37,171 nt of DNA from Aeromicrobium sp. (GTDB lineage: Bacteria > Actinomycetota > Actinomycetes > Propionibacteriales > Nocardioidaceae), in NCBI RefSeq assembly GCF_025965075.1, contig NZ_JAOPXQ010000093.1, forward strand, positions 1-37,171, given 5' to 3'. A program made the position numbers and the translations under genes. The notes beneath the pieces are model-generated. The model worked only from the letters and a program-made list of their open reading frames with translations, made no database searches and was not told the DNA's origin. Positions 33,026-37,171 of the stretch are shown piece after piece (the stretch's first letter is position 1; the number at the start of each line of letters is the position of its first letter).

Positions 33026-34261
33026 TTAGGAGAAGTCGGCTTGGGCTTTTTTCGCCATCTCGAGGAAGGCCTGCTTGGACTCGAGGTCGGACGTGAGGTC
33101 CTTGGCCTTCTTGGTGTCGCCCTTGGCCTCGGCGGCGTCGAGCTTGGCCTGCACCTCGTCGATCGCGCGCTGGAGCTTGGAGATCATGTCGTCGGCCCGA
33201 GCGGACTTCTCCGGATCGGTCTTCTTCCACTGGCTCTCGGTCGCGTCCTTGATGGCCTGCTCGATCTTGCGGATCCGGCCCTCGAACTCACCGATCTTGG
33301 CGCGGGGCACCTTGCCGGCGGCCTCCCACCGGTCGGCGATGTCGAGCCACGCCTTGCGGGCGGCGTCGACGTTCTTGATCGGCAGGAGCTTCTCGGCGTC
33401 GGCGAGGATCTCGAGCTTCTTCTCGGCGTTGACCTCGTACTCGGCGTCCAGCGCCTCGTTGGCCTCGTCGCGCGCCGTGAAGAACGCGTCCTGCGCGGCC
33501 CGGAACTTCTTCCAGAGCTTGTCCTCGACGTTGCGGGGGGCCGAGCCGGCCTTCTTCCACTCGGCCATCAGGTCGCGGTACTTGCCGGCCGTCGGACCCC
33601 ACTCGGTCGACGTCGACAGCGCCTCGGCCTCGACGATGAGCTTCTCCTTGGTCACCTTGGCCGCGTCGCGCTGCGTCGACTGCTCGCCGAAGTGGGCCTT
33701 GCGGTGACGGGTGTACGTCGTGCGGGCCGAGCTGAACCGGTGCCACAGCGCGTCGTCGGCGGACTTGCTCAGCCGGGGGAGCGCCTTCCACTCGTCGAGG
33801 AGGGCGCGCAGCTTGTCGGCGCCGGACTTCCAGTCGTTGCCGGCGGCGATCTTCTCGGCCGCCTCGGCGATCCGGGTCTTCTCGGTCTGCGCCTCGGCGA
33901 CCTTGGCGGCGCGCTCAGCCTTGCGCTCCTCGCGATGCTTGTCGATCGCGGGCTGCAGCGCGTCGAGCCGCTTGACCAGCGCGTCGAGATCGCCCATCGC
34001 CTGGGCGTCGACCAGGAGGGCGCGCACCTTCGTGACGGCCTTCGCGGCGTCGTCGGGGGAGACGGTGCCACCCTCGAGCCGCTTCTCGAGCAGGTCGACC
34101 TCGACCTCGAGTCCCTCGTAACGGCGGACGTACAACGACATGGCCTCAGCGGGGTCACCCCCGGGCCACTGGCCGATCAGTCGTTCACCGTCGGCGGTCT
34201 TCACATAGACGTTGCCATCGTCGTCGACACGACCCCAGGGGTTCGTGGGCGCAGAACTCAT
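33026..34261 (-). CDS. DUF349 domain-containing coiled-coil protein
   Basis: The 411-residue, highly charged, nearly all-helical protein starts MSSAPTNPWGRVDDDGNVYVKTADGERLIGQWPGGDP. It contains repeated helical modules of the DUF349 type: AGNDWKSGADKLRALLDEWKALPRLSKSADDALWHRF and TEWGPTAGKYRDLMAEWKKAGSAPRNVEDKLWKKF, each ending with a W..F pair, plus a third weaker copy (RKAWLDIADRWEAAGKVPR). There is no signal peptide. The family is widespread in actinobacteria near rel and hisS, but its function is not known to me. ATG 34261 lies 7 bases after TAGACT on the minus strand and is divergent from the hydrolase gene. Confidence 0.9.
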   Translation of the reverse strand: MSSAPTNPWGRVDDDGNVYVKTADGERLIGQWPGGDPAEAMSLYVRRYEGLEVEVDLLEKRLEGGTVSPDDAAKAVTKVRALLVDAQAMGDLDALVKRLDALQPAIDKHREERKAERAAKVAEAQTEKTRIAEAAEKIAAGNDWKSGADKLRALLDEWKALPRLSKSADDALWHRFSSARTTYTRHRKAHFGEQSTQRDAAKVTKEKLIVEAEALSTSTEWGPTAGKYRDLMAEWKKAGSAPRNVEDKLWKKFRAAQDAFFTARDEANEALDAEYEVNAEKKLEILADAEKLLPIKNVDAARKAWLDIADRWEAAGKVPRAKIGEFEGRIRKIEQAIKDATESQWKKTDPEKSARADDMISKLQRAIDEVQAKLDAAEAKGDTKKAKDLTSDLESKQAFLEMAKKAQADFS

Positions 34262-34268
34262 GAACCAC

Positions 34269-34318
34269 AGTCTAGGTGGATGGCAGCGTGGAGTGCGCAC
34301 ACCCGCCTCGCGTACCCT
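34269..34318. promoter_or_regulatory. Divergent -10 boxes for the DUF349 and glyoxalase II-like genes
   Basis: Minus strand: TAGACT (34269-34274), 7 bases before ATG 34261. Plus strand: TACCCT (34313-34318), 7 bases before GTG 34326. Both would give leaderless mRNAs from a 64-base intergenic region. -35 boxes are not recognisable. Confidence 0.5.
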
Positions 34319-34325
34319 GTGGCAC

Positions 34326-35021
34326 GTGCTTCTCACGTCATTTTCGGCCGGTCCGCTGCAGGCGAACTGCTACTTCGTGTCGCGGGGTCCGGGCGCCGGC
34401 TGCGCCATCGTCGATCCCGGCATGGACTCGATCGAGGGCGTGCGCCAGGTCGTCGCCGAGCACAACCTCAAGCCCCTCGCGGTGCTGATCACCCACGGAC
34501 ACTTCGACCACATGTGGAACGCGCAGGACGTCGCGGCCGAGTTCGACTGCCCCGTGTGGATCCACCCCGCCGACCGGCACCTGCTCAGCGACCCGATGGC
34601 CGCGATCTCCGGCCCGTCCGCGGCGATGCTCCGCACGCAGCTCGGCATGGACGACCTACCCGAGTTCACCGAGCCCTCGGACGTACGTGATGCGGTCGAC
34701 GGCGCACGGATCGAGGTCGACGGGCTGACCTTCACCGTCGACCACGTGCCCGGCCACACGCCCGGCACGGTGTTCTACCGCGTCGACTACGACGGGCCCG
34801 AGGAGGTCTCGCAGATCATGTTCTCCGGCGACTTCCTGTTCGCGGGCTCGATCGGACGGACGGACCTGGCCGGCGGATCGCACCCGCAGATGCAGGACAG
34901 CCTGCGCGATCGCGTCCTGCCGCTGGCCGACGACGTCGTGGTGCTGCCCGGCCACGGCGGTCAGACCTCGGTCGGCCGCGAGCGCGCGACCAACCCCTTC
35001 CTGTCGGAGCTGGGTGCCTGA
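34326..35021 (+). CDS. Metallo-beta-lactamase fold hydrolase (glyoxalase II-like)
   Basis: The 231-residue protein has the metal-binding motif H57-x-H59-x-D61-H62 ([10 protein letters not shown]), the later [14 protein letters not shown] and [16 protein letters not shown] histidine/aspartate ligands, and [15 protein letters not shown]. In mycobacteria the equivalent gene beside hisS is annotated as glyoxalase II. The substrate here is unverified, and actinobacteria lacking glutathione would use another thiol. GTG 34326 gives the compact N-terminus [17 protein letters not shown] and matches a leaderless -10 box. Its stop overlaps the hisS ATG. Confidence 0.92.
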   Translation: MLLTSFSAGPLQANCYFVSRGPGAGCAIVDPGMDSIEGVRQVVAEHNLKPLAVLITHGHFDHMWNAQDVAAEFDCPVWIHPADRHLLSDPMAAISGPSAAMLRTQLGMDDLPEFTEPSDVRDAVDGARIEVDGLTFTVDHVPGHTPGTVFYRVDYDGPEEVSQIMFSGDFLFAGSIGRTDLAGGSHPQMQDSLRDRVLPLADDVVVLPGHGGQTSVGRERATNPFLSELGA

Positions 35022-36318
35022 TGGCCACCAAGCTCTCCGGGTTCCCGGAGTTCCTGCCCCGCGAGCGGATCGTCGAGCAGCAGGTCCTCGACCACCTGCG
35101 GCGGACGTTCGAGCTGCACGGCTTCGCCAACATCGAGACCCGCGCCGTCGAGCCGCTGGACGTGTTGCTGCGCAAGGGCGAGATCGACAAGGAGGTCTAC
35201 GCCGTCAAGCGGCTGGCCTCCGCCGACGCCGAGCCCGCCGAGCTGGCGCTGCACTACGACCTGACGGTGCCGTTCGCCCGGTACGTCTTGGAGAACGCCG
35301 GCAAGCTCGAGTTCCCGTTCCGGCGCTGGCAGATCCAGAAGGTGTGGCGCGGCGAGCGCCCGCAGCAGGGACGCTTCCGCGAGTTCACCCAGGCCGACAT
35401 CGACATCGTCGCCCGCGACGTGCTGCCGTTCCACTTCGACGTCGAGGTCGCCAGGGTCATGGCCGAGGCGCTGGCCGGGCTGCCGATCCCCACCGCCACC
35501 CTGCAGGTCAGCAACCGCAAGATCCTCGAGGGGTTCTACCTCGGGCTCGGCCTGACCGACCCCGCCGCCGTGATGCAGGTCGTCGACAAGCTCGACAAGG
35601 TCCCGGCCGACAAGATCCGCGACCTCCTGCTCGAGCAGGGCCTCGACGCCAAGCAGGCCGACAAGGTCCTCGCCCTCGCCGAGATCGTCACGACCGACAC
35701 GTCGTTCGTCGCCCGGGTCGAGGCGCTCGGGGTGGAGCACGAGCTGCTCGCCGAGGGGCTGTCGGAGCTCGCACAGGTCATCGACGGCGCCTCCGGCGTC
35801 GAGGGCGTCACCGTCACGGCCGACCTGCGCATCGCCCGCGGCCTGGACTACTACACCGGCACGGTGTTCGAGACCCGCCTCGAGGGTTGGGAGCACCTCG
35901 GCTCGATCTGCTCGGGCGGCCGCTACGACAAGCTCGCGCAGGATCGCCGGTCGACGTACCCCGGTGTCGGGATCTCGCTCGGCGTCTCCCGCCTGCTCGT
36001 CCCGCTCGCCCTGTCGGCCTCCCGCTCCGTGCCGTCGGCCGTGCTCGTCGTGGTCGACGCCGAGGAGACCCGCGCCGAGAGCAACGCGATCGCCGGGCGT
36101 CTGCGCGCGCGCGGCATCCCCACCGAGGTCGCGGCCAGGGCCGACAAGCTCGGCAAGCAGATCCAGACCGCCGAGAAGCGCGGCATCCCGTACGTCTGGT
36201 TCCCCCCATCCGCGGTCAAGGACATCCGCAGCGGCGACCAGGTCGACGCCGACCCGGACCGGTGGGCCCCCCCATCAGAAGACCTCACCCCGAACATCCT
36301 CTCCAAGGAGCAGAACAC

Positions 36319-36322
<4 letters not shown>
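35021..36322 (+). CDS. hisS: Histidyl-tRNA synthetase
   Basis: The 433-residue class II synthetase contains the conserved segments [11 protein letters not shown], motif 2 [29 protein letters not shown], the histidine-binding [13 protein letters not shown] and motif 3 [11 protein letters not shown]. The C-terminal anticodon-binding domain follows. Length and motifs are complete. The ATG overlaps the preceding stop by one base and its own stop overlaps the GTG of aspS by four bases, so hydrolase-hisS-aspS are translated in a coupled way. Confidence 0.97.

Positions 36323-37171
<849 letters not shown>

Noticed and set aside
31961-34690. Plus-strand open frame running across the repeats, DUF559 and DUF349 genes
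   Set aside because: It would read through repeats and two minus-strand genes with recognisable folds. Its own translation shows no family.

Overview
The window is GC-rich, with frequent GTG starts and many four-base start/stop overlaps (ATGA, GTGA). Gene order in its right-hand two thirds follows the classic actinobacterial block thrS - HIT - pgsA ... pdxS - pdxT - yebC - ruvC - ruvA - ruvB - yajC - secD - secF - apt - rel ... hisS - aspS, known for example from mycobacteria. I infer an actinomycete, most likely from the Nocardioidaceae (Aeromicrobium/Nocardioides type). The genus is a guess.

Positions 1-5437: tRNA-Gly and tRNA-Cys on the minus strand, then on the plus strand a fold-type IV PLP enzyme and a tightly overlapped five-gene operon, ending at a tRNA-Val. 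The operon encodes a 98-residue helical protein with a C-terminal YxxxD signal, a 220-residue protein with a chaperone-like start, a 589-residue protein with a WXG-type type VII secretion signal domain and an unassigned C-terminal domain, and two coupled proteins that could be immunity factors. No secretion machinery lies in the window. This is the best candidate for an undescribed system.

Positions 5438-13883: accessory and regulatory genes. They are an ECF sigma factor fused to a zinc-binding anti-sigma domain, a membrane segment and an Ala/Pro-rich tail; a minus-strand TetR - Baeyer-Villiger monooxygenase - acetoacetate decarboxylase-like operon divergent from a ChoD-type GMC oxidoreductase; and a receiver-PAS-PAS-PAS-histidine kinase.

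Positions 13964-29568: the conserved housekeeping block. It is interrupted between pgsA and pdxS, where pimA-type genes commonly sit in relatives, by an AurF-type diiron oxygenase and an FprB-type ferredoxin/ferredoxin reductase under their own palindrome-rich promoter. pdxS and pdxT are separated by a strong terminator and a structured, apparently noncoding spacer.

Positions 29597-37171: rel, then a DUF559/Vsr-like nuclease gene bracketed by inverted copies of a short REP-like repeat, a DUF349 coiled-coil protein divergent from a glyoxalase II-like hydrolase, hisS, and the first 284 codons of aspS, which runs off the window.

A recurring feature is a TANNNT-like -10 box placed 6-7 bases before the start codon of many first genes (257, 1144, 9759 minus, 9816, 13883 minus, 21433, 34261 minus, 34326, and a possible upstream ORF at 22877). 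This suggests widespread leaderless transcription.
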